A stretch of 64,000 nt of DNA from Drosophila persimilis (Eukaryota; Arthropoda; Insecta; Diptera; Drosophilidae), in the NCBI RefSeq assembly GCF_003286085.1, contig NW_020825345.1, positions 868,001 through 932,000 of the forward strand, written 5' to 3'. Of this stretch, positions 38,387-49,772 are shown piece after piece. Both the position numbers and the translations under genes were made by a program. The stretch's first letter is position 1. The number at the start of each line of letters is the position of its first letter. The notes under the pieces are model-generated. The model was not told the origin of the DNA. It worked only from the letters and a program-made list of their open reading frames with translations, and ran no database searches.

Positions 38387-38392
38387 TTTATA
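38387..38392 (-). promoter_or_regulatory. TATA box, candidate Rbp6 promoter
   Basis: The minus strand reads CGGCTATAAACAG, a good TATA box about 1.1 kb upstream of the Rbp6 start codon. A start site would be expected near 38361. It lies only about 20 bp from the left boundary (38413) of the duplicated AFG3L2 block, so the duplication boundary abuts this promoter. Confidence 0.4.
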
Positions 38393-38479
38393 GCCGAACT
38401 AAAGCCGGCCAATAAATTTAAGTGAAGGAACGACACTCCCAGGCGGAGTTTCAATCTAGTTATACAATCCATTTGTGGC

Positions 38480-39057
38480 TAAAAATGCAACCTAGAGAGG
38501 AGAAATCCAAGGGAAACCAGCGTAGCTACCAATTAAGGTTAGAACCTTCTTAGGATCTGTAGATTTCCAAAGTACTCCACTGAACTCTCTTTGTAATTTC
38601 ATTCTTGTGAAGGGCATCTCATTCTCGAGACCTGTAGAAATGGCAATCATAAATCGCTCTTCCCATTCTTCCGCCCTAGAGGCCTTTCTCATCACATCCA
38701 TAACAGATGACAGCTGTAGAAAAAGGGGTTACTTCCCTTCACTTCTCATTCTTAAGAGCCATAGAACTACATATCTATAGAAGACACAGGCCCTACTCCG
38801 AATTTCTCCTTCTACCAAAAATAAACCCAATCTACCCGAATAGAGAATCCTTATTTTCTTCAAAGGGAGGTCTCGAAACATCGGTAGACAGCCCTCTCGA
38901 AACTTTAGCGTTTGTAAGCTGAAATCAATGGGAAACATTTACCCTCACGATCAACTGAGGAGGACATCTTCCTGGGGATTATCATAATTATCCAATATCC
39001 GCCTAAAAACAGTTCTTAGCTGGATCTTGTGCAGTGTTTCTACGGCGGCAAGCCCCC
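38480..39057. other. Copy-1-specific segment of the duplication
   Basis: These 578 bp lie between TGTGGCT and GAATCTGAACAACC, which are directly joined in copy 2 (near 44803). No ORF, terminal repeats or target-site duplication is visible, so it may be a deletion in copy 2 as easily as an insertion here. Confidence 0.7.
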
Positions 39058-40158
39058 TGAATCTGAACAACCAGCCATCCCATCGGCTATTCAATTGCCA
39101 TCAACGACATCGAATTTTTATAGCTCTGAACTTTTGTCTTCTCTTCTGACAATCTCCCTCCCTCGCTTTCTCCCGCTCCCTGACACTCTTTCTCTGTTTT
39201 TGCATGTTGCTGTGTGCTAATACGCGCCTTGATCTTTTCCCACACCCACAACAACAAACAATTGATAGAGCAGGACAGAGATAGAGAGAGAGAGAGAGTG
39301 AGTGCGAAGAGGAGGAACATTGCATGTGCTGTTGACTCCCACAACAGCGACATCGACAGCAACAACAACAACCTCGTAATAACGCGCAGCATGCAAGCTT
39401 TCACAAACAGACACTCATACTCCAACGCACTCACACACACACACAAACTATCTGAGAACATGCACCGTTACAACGAGTTCAGAAGTTAACTGGCAACAGC
39501 AACAAACACGTGACCCGACAATTGCGACAATTGGCAAAAAACAAAAAAAAAAACAAAAAAAACACAAAAACCCCAACAAATCAAACACAAAAATTGCATT
39601 GTAAAAAACCCAAGAACGATCACCGCCAGGGGGCGGCAATAAATGCATCTCAGCAACGGAATTCGAATTTCGAACTTCAATCTCCGTTAAGAATGGACTT
39701 TCGCACTGGCACGTGTCCGTCAGTCGGACGTTAAAACATCTGAAAACATAAGTAAGCAGTCGAATATTCATAAGCTAATGATAAATTAAAATACCTCGCA
39801 TTGGTAAAAGGAACACAATAATGCAAACTTAACCAGCCTTGCCTCGCGCCTGCTGGTACCACATTGTAGGTAGTGTCTGGTCATTGCAGATTCATCATCT
39901 TGCGACCCACTCAATTCGCTCTAAGCGATCAAATCAAAAAAAATATTTAAAAAATAAATGGACTTTTGCCGGCCGGCTAAATGCTAAATGCTACAAAACT
40001 GGAGAGGGAGATTCGAAGAAGAAGGATACGGCGAGCGGATCCGCGCACTTTTTTCTTTCAGATTATTTTCCCAAAAAAAAAACTTGTATTTTGTTGTTTT
40101 GTTTTACATTATATAATCGTCAAATTGCATTCCACACAGCCATCGTCGATTTAACAAA

Positions 40159-40419
40159 ATGCAATTCAGCCAACTGCTGTTGCTTATGATTATATTGTAT
40201 GATTATTGGCTGAGTTATGGCCGGCGCACTCCACTTGCAACTGCAGCGGCAGATGATTCGGAACTGGGGGATTTCAGTGGAATACTATATTGTGGCTATT
40301 ATTGCGACTGCGACTGCGACTGCTGCTGGCTGCTGCTGCTGCTGTTTTCTGTGCGCGCACACGAACGCGACAACCAACAAAATGACTCTACGACACGGCA
40401 GGCGGCAAGCGGCAGCTGA
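40159..40419 (+). CDS. Candidate small secreted or membrane protein, 86 aa (copy 1)
   Basis: The ATG has a Drosophila-like context (ATTTAACAAAATG) and opens an 86-codon frame. The N-terminus MQFSQLLLLMIILYDYW looks like a signal peptide or anchor. A cysteine-rich stretch follows (CGYYCDCDCDCC), then a second hydrophobic run WLLLLLF and a polar tail. A plus-strand AATAAA lies 220 bp after the stop (40639-40644). Upstream, a TCAGTC initiator-like motif (39720), a GTAAGC donor (39752) and a CCACACAG acceptor (40139) would give a short 5' UTR exon. The frame is conserved in the second copy, but those regions are almost identical anyway, so this is no test of selection. No family recognised; a chance ORF in CTG-repeat sequence is a real alternative. 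Confidence 0.3.
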   Translation: MQFSQLLLLMIILYDYWLSYGRRTPLATAAADDSELGDFSGILYCGYYCDCDCDCCWLLLLLFSVRAHERDNQQNDSTTRQAASGS

Positions 40420-40638
40420 GACCCCAACACACACTGGCCGCCAGTCGATGCGATGGTAGTTGTAGTTGTATTTGAGCAAAGCTTTGCGGCAACTTGCACT
40501 ATTTAACGTGCCGTTCCGTGCCGTGCCGGCTGCACAAAGCGCATCAGCATCGGAACAGCTGATAAGTGATAAGCGGCCAGAGTCATTCAGAGAGAAAGAG
40601 AGAGACAGCGGGAGAGCATAGCCAGGCATGTAGAAACA

Positions 40639-40644
40639 ATAAAG
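40639..40644 (+). terminator. Poly(A) signal downstream of candidate small ORF (copy 1)
   Basis: An AATAAA hexamer on the plus strand lies between the candidate small ORF and the converging 3' end of AFG3L2. Confidence 0.3.
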
Positions 40645-40954
40645 CTCAAAATTAAGAGCAAAAAAAGCTTCGAAAGCTTACACTGAGCAAAAAGGGAAAA
40701 GCAATAGAAATGATCCATGAACGAGCTGCTACACAGGGTATAAATAAGCACAGCTTAGGTAAGGAGTGTAATCGAAGAGAGTGTACTCCATTTCAAATTC
40801 AAAATCACCGAGAGGCAAGATATTCCCAGAGCGGCTTACTCCACAACAGCGAAACCCTCCCACCCTTCTTCAATATACCTTGGGGGAGAGCGCTTTCACT
40901 GCCGAAAGCTCTATTCAAATTCTAGCGTTTTCCCACACTTAGAGGCGCTTCGAA

Positions 40955-40960
40955 TTTATT
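40955..40960 (-). terminator. AFG3L2 copy 1 poly(A) signal
   Basis: The minus strand reads AATAAA 266 bp past the AFG3L2 stop codon. It is the first such hexamer after the stop and gives a short 3' UTR. Confidence 0.5.
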
Positions 40961-41225
40961 GTCCCATGCTTAAAATACAGCTTACGGGGGAATTTAGTTT
41001 ACAGATCTATGCCCCGTTCTTCAACACCCGAACAGGTTTCCATCGGGGCGTTCTACCTTAAAAATATGCAAACAAATTGTTTAAGAGCGTGCGCGTGTGT
41101 CCGGAACACTCCAGGCCTCGTTACCGCACTGCTCTACTCCTCCATCCTTCGGGGTTGCACATTCTCTATCTGTGACTAGGGATTACAACGAAAACAAAGA
41201 GACGGCGGTCCTCCTGGACAAGCGT

Positions 41226-43949
41226 CTAGCTGGTCTGGGTAGCCACTGGCTTGGTCGGGGGCGAAGGCGACGAGGAAGTGTCAGTGGGCGGGGTGATCTC
41301 CTTTTCCTTGTTCCAACTCTTGAGGCCCTCGGGCAGCGAGGTGTCCTCCTCGAAGGAGCCGGTGCCCTCGACAAACTCTTCGTAAGTGGACTTCTCCTTG
41401 AACGGACGCGGGCCGAGCAGCTCAATCATGTCGTCGCGGCTGAGCACCTCGTTCTGCAGCAGGCGCTCGGCCACGCGACGCACCTCCTCCTTGTGCTTGG
41501 TCAGCAGTTCGGTGGTGGCCTCGTGGGCGCACTGGATGATGGCCCGCACCTCGCCGTCGATCATCATCGCCGTGTCCTCGGAGTAGGGCTTGCTGAACAC
41601 GGGATCGCCGGCCTGGCCCACATCGAAGCTCACCTGCCCGATCTTGTCGCTCATGCCGAAGCGCACCACCTGCGAGTAGGCGATGTCCGTAATCTTCTTC
41701 AGATCGTCCTGGGCACCGGTGGTGATGCGGTTGAAAAAGAGCTCCTCGGCCACTCGTCCACCGATGGTCATGCACATGCGGTCGAACAGCTGCTCCTTGG
41801 ACAGTAGGTAGTGGTCCCTGGGCAGGTACTGGGCATAGCCCAGGCCCTTGCCTCGCGGGATGATAGAAACCTTCAGAAGGGGATCCGCATGCTCCAGGAA
41901 CCAGCCGGCCACAGCATGTCCCGCCTCGTGGTGGGCCACCGTTTTCTTCTCCTCCGGCGCCAGCACATTCGTCTTCTTCTCCATGCCGGCAATCACACGC
42001 TCGATGGCCTGCTCAAAGTGCTTGAGCACAATCGAGTCCTTGGAGTCGCGGGCGGCAATCAGAGCGGCCTCATTGCACACGTTGGCGATGTCGGCGCCGG
42101 TGAAGCCAGGCGTCATGGCCGCCATCTTCCGGGCCAGATCGTTCTTGTCCAGCTCCGCCTTCAGTCCGCCCAGATGGACCTTGAAGATGCTCGCCCTGCC
42201 CTTGATGTCGGGCGCCGGCACATAGATCTGACGATCGAAGCGACCCGGTCGCATCAATGCCTTGTCCAGGATGTCCACGCGATTGGTGGCAGCCAGCACC
42301 ACCACGTTCGTCGTGGTATTGAAGCCATCCATCTCCACCAGCAGCTGATTCAGTGTGTTTTCCTGCTCCGAATGGCCGCCGAAAGTCTTGCCGCCTCGCT
42401 TCCGCCCCACGGCATCGATCTCATCGATGAACAGTATGCAGGGGGCATGCTTGCGGGCCATGGCGAACATGTCACGCACGCGAGACGGACCCACGCCTAC
42501 AAACATCTCGAGGAACTCCGAGCCGGACACCGTGATGAATGGAACGTTGGCCTCGCCGGCGGTGGCCTTGGCCAGGAGCGTTTTCCCCGTGCCCGGGGGT
42601 CCCGTGAGCATGGCTCCCTTTGGTATCTTGGCACCCAGGTCGATGTACTGCTGTGGATTCTTCAGGAAGTTGACAAACTCCATAATCTCAATCTTGGCCT
42701 CCTCGCAGCCAGCAACGTCCCTAAGGAAAGAATACCAGAGATGAGACTTGTCCAAATTAGTTTGATGGAGGACTCACTTGAAGCGCACACCGATCTCTGT
42801 GGGATTTATCAGCTTGGCTGTGGACTGCATGACGCCGCCAAAGAGACCGCCACCCTTGCGTCCCCGTGCGCCGCCCATCATGTCGGCGGATTTGCGCATC
42901 ATGTAGACTAGGAAGCCGATTATGAGGAGCGTGGGCAGCAGACCCGTCAGACTGGAGGCCTCCACCTCGTTGCGATAGATGACAGGTAAAAAGTTGATCG
43001 ACTCCGTGCCCTGCTCCGTCTGGGCCGTCTCCAGGTTCCGCTCGAAGCTGTCCACGCTGCCAATGTTGAACCAGAGCACACCGCTGCCCTGGCCACTGTT
43101 CTGCTGGAGGCGCACGCGCACCCACTTCTTGTTGACCACCTCCAGTTTTTCCACAATTCCCTTGGACAGATAACTGGGCGCGCGGAACAGCAAATACAAG
43201 AGAAAAATTGATAAATTACATAATATATTTTATGGCACCACAGGTTGGGCCGCTGTAGACTTTAAGAGCAACGTATTCGCACCTGTTTACGAACTCCTTC
43301 CAGGAGATCTCCTTGTAGCCCATTTCGAAGAAGGCAAACGAGCCGACGAGCACCACGGCACCGATGGCCCCCAGCAGAATCCATCGCTCGCGATCTCCGC
43401 CACTGCCCTCGCTTATGGGACGACCGCCGGGGGGATTTGACCCTTTTCCAGAGGCTCCGCGAGAACTATTGCTAAACATCCCGAAATTCCAGTCTGACTT
43501 AGACTCTGAAGCGGCGGCCGACTTGGACGTTTGCGATACTGTGGATTTTGGTTTGTCTGTGGCGGGTTGGCTGTCCTTGCCCGGAGCCTTTTTTTCCCCG
43601 GCAGCACCTTTCGGCTGTGTGGACTTGCCGCCGGTCTCAAAGAACTTTTCAAAGCCCTTCGGCGGCTTCTTGCAGAACAACTGCAGCTGCTCCACGAAGT
43701 AGCGTATTAGGGGCGTAAGTTGCCCCGGCAGCATACCAACGCCGACACCAGCTCCGCGCTGCACCTGCTGGACCAGAAGGTGGTGAAAAAGGATGGGGAG
43801 CCGGGCGTAAAAGGAGCGATTAAGTGCCTGACACCCCTTGGAAAGTCCGTCATCCTGTTACTCACTTTGTTTGGCAGCGGGCCGGACATGTAGCTGCGTC
43901 TCATCAGGCTGTTCATTGCCTTGGCCGTGCTTAGCAGCCGGAACGCCAT
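41226..43949 (-). CDS. AFG3L2: AFG3L2, mitochondrial m-AAA protease subunit (copy 1)
   Basis: Four coding exons on the minus strand: 43949-43866, 43767-43283, 43173-42778 and 42720-41226 (stop TAG). They join in frame to 820 codons, or 819 residues, close to human AFG3L2 (797). The product is an inner-membrane AAA+ zinc metalloprotease that degrades misfolded membrane proteins and processes mitochondrial precursors. The N-terminus [18 protein letters not shown] is a basic targeting sequence. Membrane helices lie near residues 157-177 and 264-283. The AAA domain has Walker A GPPGTGKT (362-369), Walker B FIDEID (419-424) and arginine fingers in RPGRFDR (482, 485). The protease site is HEAGH (586-590). 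The C-terminus [12 protein letters not shown]...[12 protein letters not shown] is the AFG3L2 signature, not paraplegin or YME1. The ATG at 43949 is chosen because targeting residues begin there. The exon 2 acceptor is a CAGCAG tandem, so residue 29 (Gln) may be optional. Confidence 0.96.
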
Positions 43950-44048
43950 GACTTCTTTGGGGTTATTCAACGATTCTGGATGACTGTTGTTGCGTTGCCT
44001 CCGCCAGGCAGATGCGTCTCCGATGCCTCCTACTACGTCTATTTGGTA

Positions 44049-44060
44049 TAAAATACTAAG
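44049..44060 (-). promoter_or_regulatory. Core-promoter Motif 6-like element, AFG3L2 copy 1
   Basis: The minus strand reads CTTAGTATTTTA about 100 bp upstream of the start codon. It matches the Drosophila housekeeping core-promoter Motif 6 consensus (KTYRGTATWTTT) at 10 of 12 positions. The same element is at 49761-49772 in copy 2. There is no TATA box nearby. Confidence 0.4.
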
Positions 44061-44212
44061 TCTTGTCGCCCTGACAAAGGTTGTCGCCTCATAGAGCAGG
44101 TTGTCGTTAGAAATTTAATAAAATAATTGTAAAAAATATTACGACTAGAGGTGCGCTGTTGTGAAATTTCGATTTCTTATTTATCGCACAAAAATACCGA
44201 TAGACATTGGGA

Positions 44213-44220
44213 ATCGATAA
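44213..44220 (-). promoter_or_regulatory. DRE-like ATCGATAA, AFG3L2 copy 1 upstream
   Basis: ATCGATAA lies about 270 bp upstream of the start codon. It overlaps the core of the DREF site (TATCGATA), which is common in promoters of nuclear genes for mitochondrial proteins. The ATCGAT core stands at the same aligned position (50134-50139) in the otherwise diverged flank of copy 2. Confidence 0.4.
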
Positions 44221-44310
44221 CTACAATTAAAATTCACGGGAATATCTATCGAACGTGAAACAGCAGACAAATATTGTCAATTGGCTCCGAACTCAAAAAT
44301 GTGGTTCCGT

Positions 44311-44736
44311 TGATGATATATGTATGTATTTGCAATTTTACTTTATTCGACATGTTCGACATCAACAATTTCATTGACATCGTTCTGATGAGTCTAAATT
44401 TCCAATCCTTCGTATGAATTTGGATGGGATTGTCACATAAAAACAGCATTTATGTGATCCGCGCAATCCAAATCTAAAATGAGGTTTCTGGGTAATTTAA
44501 ATTTAAATAGCATTACGTATTACCTTATTTGCCAAATTGCGAATCATCCGATGGCATAATTTCGTTTCCACAACGTTCATCTGCGCTAAAAAGCCGCTCC
44601 ATTTCTGCATTTGGCCAAGGAAGAGAAAACAAGTAGATCGCAAAATTAGGCAGATCTTTGAATCTCTTACTTCCTCTAGAGTCTCTGTGTGCTAATATTT
44701 CCAGCCAGAAAGTAAAATATCATCAAATAGACAACA
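44311..44736. other. Spacer between the duplicated blocks
   Basis: About 425 bp of AT-rich sequence between the promoter of AFG3L2 copy 1 and the left end of copy 2. I see no gene, repeat or transposon end in it. Confidence 0.5.
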
Positions 44737-45870
44737 AATTTAAGTGAAAGAACGACACTCCCGGGCGCAGTTTCAATCTAGTTATAGAACCCAGTTGTGG
44801 CTGAATCTGAACAACCAGCCATCCCATCCGCTATTCAATTCCCATCAACGACATCGAATTTGTATGGCTCTGAACTGAAATCTCCCTCCCTCGCTTTCCC
44901 CCGCTCCCTGACACTCTTTCTCTGTTTTTGCATGTTGCTGTGTACTAATACGCGCCTTGATCTTTTCCCACACCCACAACAACAACAATTGATAGAGCAG
45001 GACAGAGATAGAGAGAAAGAGAGAGAGAGAGAGAGTGCTGTTGACTCCCACAACAACGACATCGACAGCAACAACAACGACCTCGTAATAACGCGCAGCA
45101 TGCAAGCTTTCACAAACAGACACTCATACTCCAACGCACTCACACACACACACAAACTATCTGAGAACATGCACCGTTACAACGAGTTCAGAAGTTAACT
45201 GGCAACAGCAACAAACACGTGACCCGACAATTGCGACAATTGGCAAAAAACAAAAAAAAAAAACAAACAAAAAACACAAAAACCCCAACAAATCAAACAC
45301 AAAAATTGCATTGTAAAAAACCCAAGAACGATCACCGCCAGGGGGCGGCAATAAATGCATCTCAGCAACGGAATTCGAATTTCGAACTTCAATCTCCGTT
45401 AAGAATGGACTTTCGCACTGGCACGTGTCCGTCAGTCGGACGTTAAAACATCTGAAAACATAAGTAAGCAGTCGAATATTCATAAGCTAATGATAAATTA
45501 AAATACCTCGCATTGGTAAAAGGAACACAATAATGCAAACTTAACCAGCCTTGCCTCGCGCCTGCTGGTACCACATTGTAGGTAGTGTCTGGTCATTGCA
45601 GATTCATCATCTTGCGACCCATCCAATTCGCTCTAAGCGATCAAATCAAAAAAAATATTTAAAAAATAAATGGACTTTTGCCGGCCGGCTAAATGCTAAA
45701 TGCTACAAAACTGGAGAGGGAGATTCGAAGAAGAAGGATACGGCGAGCGGATCCGCGCACTTTTTTCTTTCAGATTATTTTCCCAAAAAAAAAACTTGTA
45801 TTTTGTTGTTTTGTTTTACATTATATAATCGTCAAATTGCATTCCACACAGCCATCGTCGATTTAACAAA

Positions 45871-46131
45871 ATGCAATTCAGCCAACTGCTGTTGCTTATG
45901 ATTATATTGTATGATTATTGGCTGAGTTATGGCCGGCGCACTCCACTTGCAACTGCAGCGGCAGATGATTCGGAACTGGGGGATTTCAGTGGAATACTAT
46001 ATTGTGGCTATTATTGCGACTGCGACTGCGACTGCTGCTGGCTGCTGCTGCTGCTGTTTTCTGTGCGCGCACACGAACGCGACAACCAACAAAATGACTC
46101 TACGACACGGCAGGCGGCAAGCGGCAGCTGA
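45871..46131 (+). CDS. Candidate small secreted or membrane protein, 86 aa (copy 2)
   Basis: The translation is identical to the ORF at 40159-40419, with the same AACAAAATG context, signal-like N-terminus, cysteine-rich centre and second hydrophobic segment. It also has an AATAAA at 46351-46356. Same caveats as copy 1. Confidence 0.3.
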   Translation: MQFSQLLLLMIILYDYWLSYGRRTPLATAAADDSELGDFSGILYCGYYCDCDCDCCWLLLLLFSVRAHERDNQQNDSTTRQAASGS

Positions 46132-46350
46132 GACCCCAACACACACTGGCCGCCAGTCGATGCGATGGTAGTTGTAGTTGTATTTGAGCAAAGCTTTGCG
46201 GCAACTTGCACTATTTAACGTGCCGTTCCGTGCCGTGCCGGCTGCACAAAGCGCATCAGCATCGGAACAGCTGATAAGTGATAAGCGGCCAGAGTCATTC
46301 AGAGAGAAAGAGAGAGACAGCGGGAGAGCATAGCCAGGCATGTAGAAACA

Positions 46351-46356
46351 ATAAAG
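46351..46356 (+). terminator. Poly(A) signal downstream of candidate small ORF (copy 2)
   Basis: AATAAA on the plus strand, at the same position in the unit as the one at 40639. Confidence 0.3.
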
Positions 46357-46666
46357 CTCAAAATTAAGAGCAAAAAAAGCTTCGAAAGCTTACACTGAGA
46401 AAAAAGGGAAAAGCAATAGAAATGATCCATGAACGAACTGCTACACAGGGTATAAATAAGCACAGCTTAGGTAAGGAGTGTAATCGAAGAGAGTGTACTC
46501 CATTTCAAATTCAAAATCACCGAGAGGCAAGATATTCCCAGAGCGGCTTACTCCACAACAGCGAAACCCTCCCACCCTTCTTCAATATACCTTGGGGGAG
46601 AGCGCTTTCACTGCCGAAAGCTCTATTCAAATTCTAGCGTTTTCCCACACTTAGAGGCGCTTCGAA

Positions 46667-46672
46667 TTTATT
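46667..46672 (-). terminator. AFG3L2 copy 2 poly(A) signal
   Basis: AATAAA on the minus strand, 266 bp after the copy 2 stop, identical in position to that of copy 1. Confidence 0.5.
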
Positions 46673-46937
46673 GTCCCATGCTTAAAATACAGCTTACGGG
46701 GGAATTTAGTTTACAGATCTATGCCCCGTTCTTCAACACCCGAACAGGTTTCCATCGGGGCGTTCTACCTTAAAAATATGCAAACAAATTGTTTAAGAGC
46801 GTGCGCGTGTGTCCGGAACACTCCAGGCCTCGTTACCGCACTGCTCTACTCCTCCATCCTTCGGGGTTGCACATTCTCTATCTGTGACTAGGGATTACAA
46901 CGAAAACAAAGAGACGGCGGTCCTCCTGGACAAGCGT

Positions 46938-49661
46938 CTAGCTGGTCTGGGTAGCCACTGGCTTGGTCGGGGGCGAAGGCGACGAGGAAGTGTCAGTGGG
47001 CGGGGTGATCTCCTTTTCCTTGTTCCAACTCTTGAGGCCCTCGGGCAGCGAGGTGTCCTCCTCGAAGGAGCCGGTGCCCTCGACAAACTCTTCGTAAGTG
47101 GACTTCTCCTTGAACGGACGCGGGCCGAGCAGCTCAATCATGTCGTCGCGGCTGAGCACCTCGTTCTGCAGCAGGCGCTCGGCCACGCGACGCACCTCCT
47201 CCTTGTGCTTGGTCAGCAGTTCGGTGGTGGCCTCGTGGGCGCACTGGATGATGGCCCGCACCTCGCCGTCGATCATCATCGCCGTGTCCTCGGAGTAGGG
47301 CTTGCTGAACACGGGATCGCCGGCCTGGCCCACATCGAAGCTCACCTGCCCGATCTTGTCGCTCATGCCGAAGCGCACCACCTGCGAGTAGGCGATGTCC
47401 GTAATCTTCTTCAGATCGTCCTGGGCACCGGTGGTGATGCGGTTGAAAAAGAGCTCCTCGGCCACTCGTCCACCGATGGTCATGCACATGCGGTCGAACA
47501 GCTGCTCCTTGGACAGTAGGTAGTGGTCCCTGGGCAGGTACTGGGCATAGCCCAGGCCCTTGCCTCGCGGGATGATAGAAACCTTCAGAAGGGGATCCGC
47601 ATGCTCCAGGAACCAGCCGGCCACAGCATGTCCCGCCTCGTGGTGGGCCACCGTTTTCTTCTCCTCCGGCGCCAGCACATTCGTCTTCTTCTCCATGCCG
47701 GCAATCACACGCTCGATGGCCTGCTCAAAGTGCTTGAGCACAATCGAGTCCTTGGAGTCGCGGGCGGCAATCAGAGCGGCCTCATTGCACACGTTGGCGA
47801 TGTCGGCGCCGGTGAAGCCAGGCGTCATGGCCGCCATCTTCCGGGCCAGATCGTTCTTGTCCAGCTCCGCCTTCAGTCCGCCCAGATGGACCTTGAAGAT
47901 GCTCGCCCTGCCCTTGATGTCGGGCGCCGGCACATAGATCTGACGATCGAAGCGACCCGGTCGCATCAATGCCTTGTCCAGGATGTCCACGCGATTGGTG
48001 GCAGCCAGCACCACCACGTTCGTCGTGGTATTGAAGCCATCCATCTCCACCAGCAGCTGATTCAGTGTGTTTTCCTGCTCCGAATGGCCGCCGAAAGTCT
48101 TGCCGCCTCGCTTCCGCCCCACGGCATCGATCTCATCGATGAACAGTATGCAGGGGGCATGCTTGCGGGCCATGGCGAACATGTCACGCACGCGAGACGG
48201 ACCCACGCCTACAAACATCTCGAGGAACTCCGAGCCGGACACCGTGATGAATGGAACGTTGGCCTCGCCGGCGGTGGCCTTGGCCAGGAGCGTTTTCCCC
48301 GTGCCCGGGGGTCCCGTGAGCATGGCTCCCTTTGGTATCTTGGCACCCAGGTCGATGTACTGCTGTGGATTCTTCAGGAAGTTGACAAACTCCATAATCT
48401 CAATCTTGGCCTCCTCGCAGCCAGCAACGTCCCTAAGGAAAGAATACCAGAGATGAGACTTGTCCAAATTAGTTTGATGGAGGACTCACTTGAAGCGCAC
48501 ACCGATCTCTGTGGGATTTATCAGCTTGGCTGTGGACTGCATGACGCCGCCAAAGAGACCGCCACCCTTGCGTCCCCGTGCGCCGCCCATCATGTCGGCG
48601 GATTTGCGCATCATGTAGACTAGGAAGCCGATTATGAGGAGCGTGGGCAGCAGACCCGTCAGACTGGAGGCCTCCACCTCGTTGCGATAGATGACAGGTA
48701 AAAAGTTGATCGACTCCGTGCCCTGCTCCGTCTGGGCCGTCTCCAGGTTCCGCTCGAAGCTGTCCACGCTGCCAATGTTGAACCAGAGCACACCGCTGCC
48801 CTGGCCACTGTTCTGCTGGAGGCGCACGCGCACCCACTTCTTGTTGACCACCTCCAGTTTTTCCACAATTCCCTTGGACAGATAACTGGGCGCGCGGAAC
48901 AGCAAATACAAGAGAAAAATTGATAAATTACATAATATATTTTATGGCACCACAGGTTGGGCCGCTGTAGACTTTAAGAGCAACGTATTCGCACCTGTTT
49001 ACGAACTCCTTCCAGGAGATCTCCTTGTAGCCCATTTCGAAGAAGGCAAACGAGCCGACGAGCACCACGGCACCGATGGCCCCCAGCAGAATCCATCGCT
49101 CGCGATCTCCGCCACTGCCCTCGCTTATGGGACGACCGCCGGGGGGATTTGACCCTTTTCCAGAGGCTCCGCGAGAACTATTGCTAAACATCCCGAAATT
49201 CCAGTCTGACTTAGACTCTGAAGCGGCGGCCGACTTGGACGTTTGCGATACTGTGGATTTTGGTTTGTCTGTGGCGGGTTGGCTGTCCTTGCCCGGAGCC
49301 TTTTTTTCCCCGGCAGCACCTTTCGGCTGTGTGGACTTGCCGCCGGTCTCAAAGAACTTTTCAAAGCCCTTCGGCGGCTTCTTGCAGAACAACTGCAGCT
49401 GCTCCACGAAGTAGCGTATTAGGGGCGTAAGTTGCCCCGGCAGCATACCAACGCCGACACCAGCTCCGCGCTGCACCTGCTGGACCAGAAGGTGGTGAAA
49501 AAGGATGGGGAGCCGGGCGTAAAAGGAGCGATTAAGTGCCTGACACCCCTTGGAAAGTCCGTCATCCTGTTACTCACTTTGTTTGGCAGCGGGCCGGACA
49601 TGTAGCTGCGTCTCATCAGGCTGTTCATTGCCTTGGCCGTGCTTAGCAGCCGGAACGCCAT
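46938..49661 (-). CDS. AFG3L2: AFG3L2, mitochondrial m-AAA protease subunit (copy 2)
   Basis: Coding exons are 49661-49578, 49479-48995, 48885-48490 and 48432-46938, with the same splice sites and phases as copy 1. All four exon translations match copy 1 exactly. Off-frame translations through the exons match too, so synonymous sites are also the same. The predicted 819-residue protein carries the same targeting sequence, two membrane helices, Walker A and B motifs, arginine fingers and HEAGH zinc site. Both copies look fully functional, with no frameshift, stop or lost splice site. This copy is divergent from Unr, whose promoter motifs start about 1 kb upstream of this start codon. The proximal 5' region (to about 49870) is shared with copy 1. 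Further upstream it has its own 210-bp segment, so regulation of the two copies could differ. An assembly artefact cannot be excluded from sequence alone. Confidence 0.94.
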
Positions 49662-49760
49662 GACTTCTTTGGGGTTATTCAACGATTCTGGATGACTGTT
49701 GTTGCGTTGCCTCCGCCAGGCAGATGCGTCTCCGATGCCTCCTACTACGTCTATTTGGTA

Positions 49761-49772
49761 TAAAATACTAAG
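49761..49772 (-). promoter_or_regulatory. Core-promoter Motif 6-like element, AFG3L2 copy 2
   Basis: CTTAGTATTTTA on the minus strand about 100 bp upstream of the start codon, as in copy 1. Confidence 0.4.

Larger units (their letters stand above)
38413..44310. repeat. Tandem duplication, copy 1 (AFG3L2 block)
   Basis: This direct repeat matches 44737-50200. The first 67 bp (38413-38479) and the stretch from 39058 align with copy 2. The stretch 38480-39057 is present only in this copy. From about 39250 to 44150 the copies are almost identical, with only poly-A or GA length changes and a few single-base differences (near 39911, 40687 and 40726). Beyond 44178 similarity drops sharply. Confidence 0.92.

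Noticed and set aside
41097-41807. 236-codon plus-strand frame over the AFG3L2 C-terminus
   Set aside because: Antisense shadow; leucine/glycine/histidine-rich with no domain.
41811-42911. 366-codon open frame on the plus strand (and its copy at 47523-48623)
   Set aside because: It is antisense to AFG3L2 exons 3-4. The GC-rich codon bias of the real gene keeps the opposite frame open, and it crosses an AFG3L2 intron.
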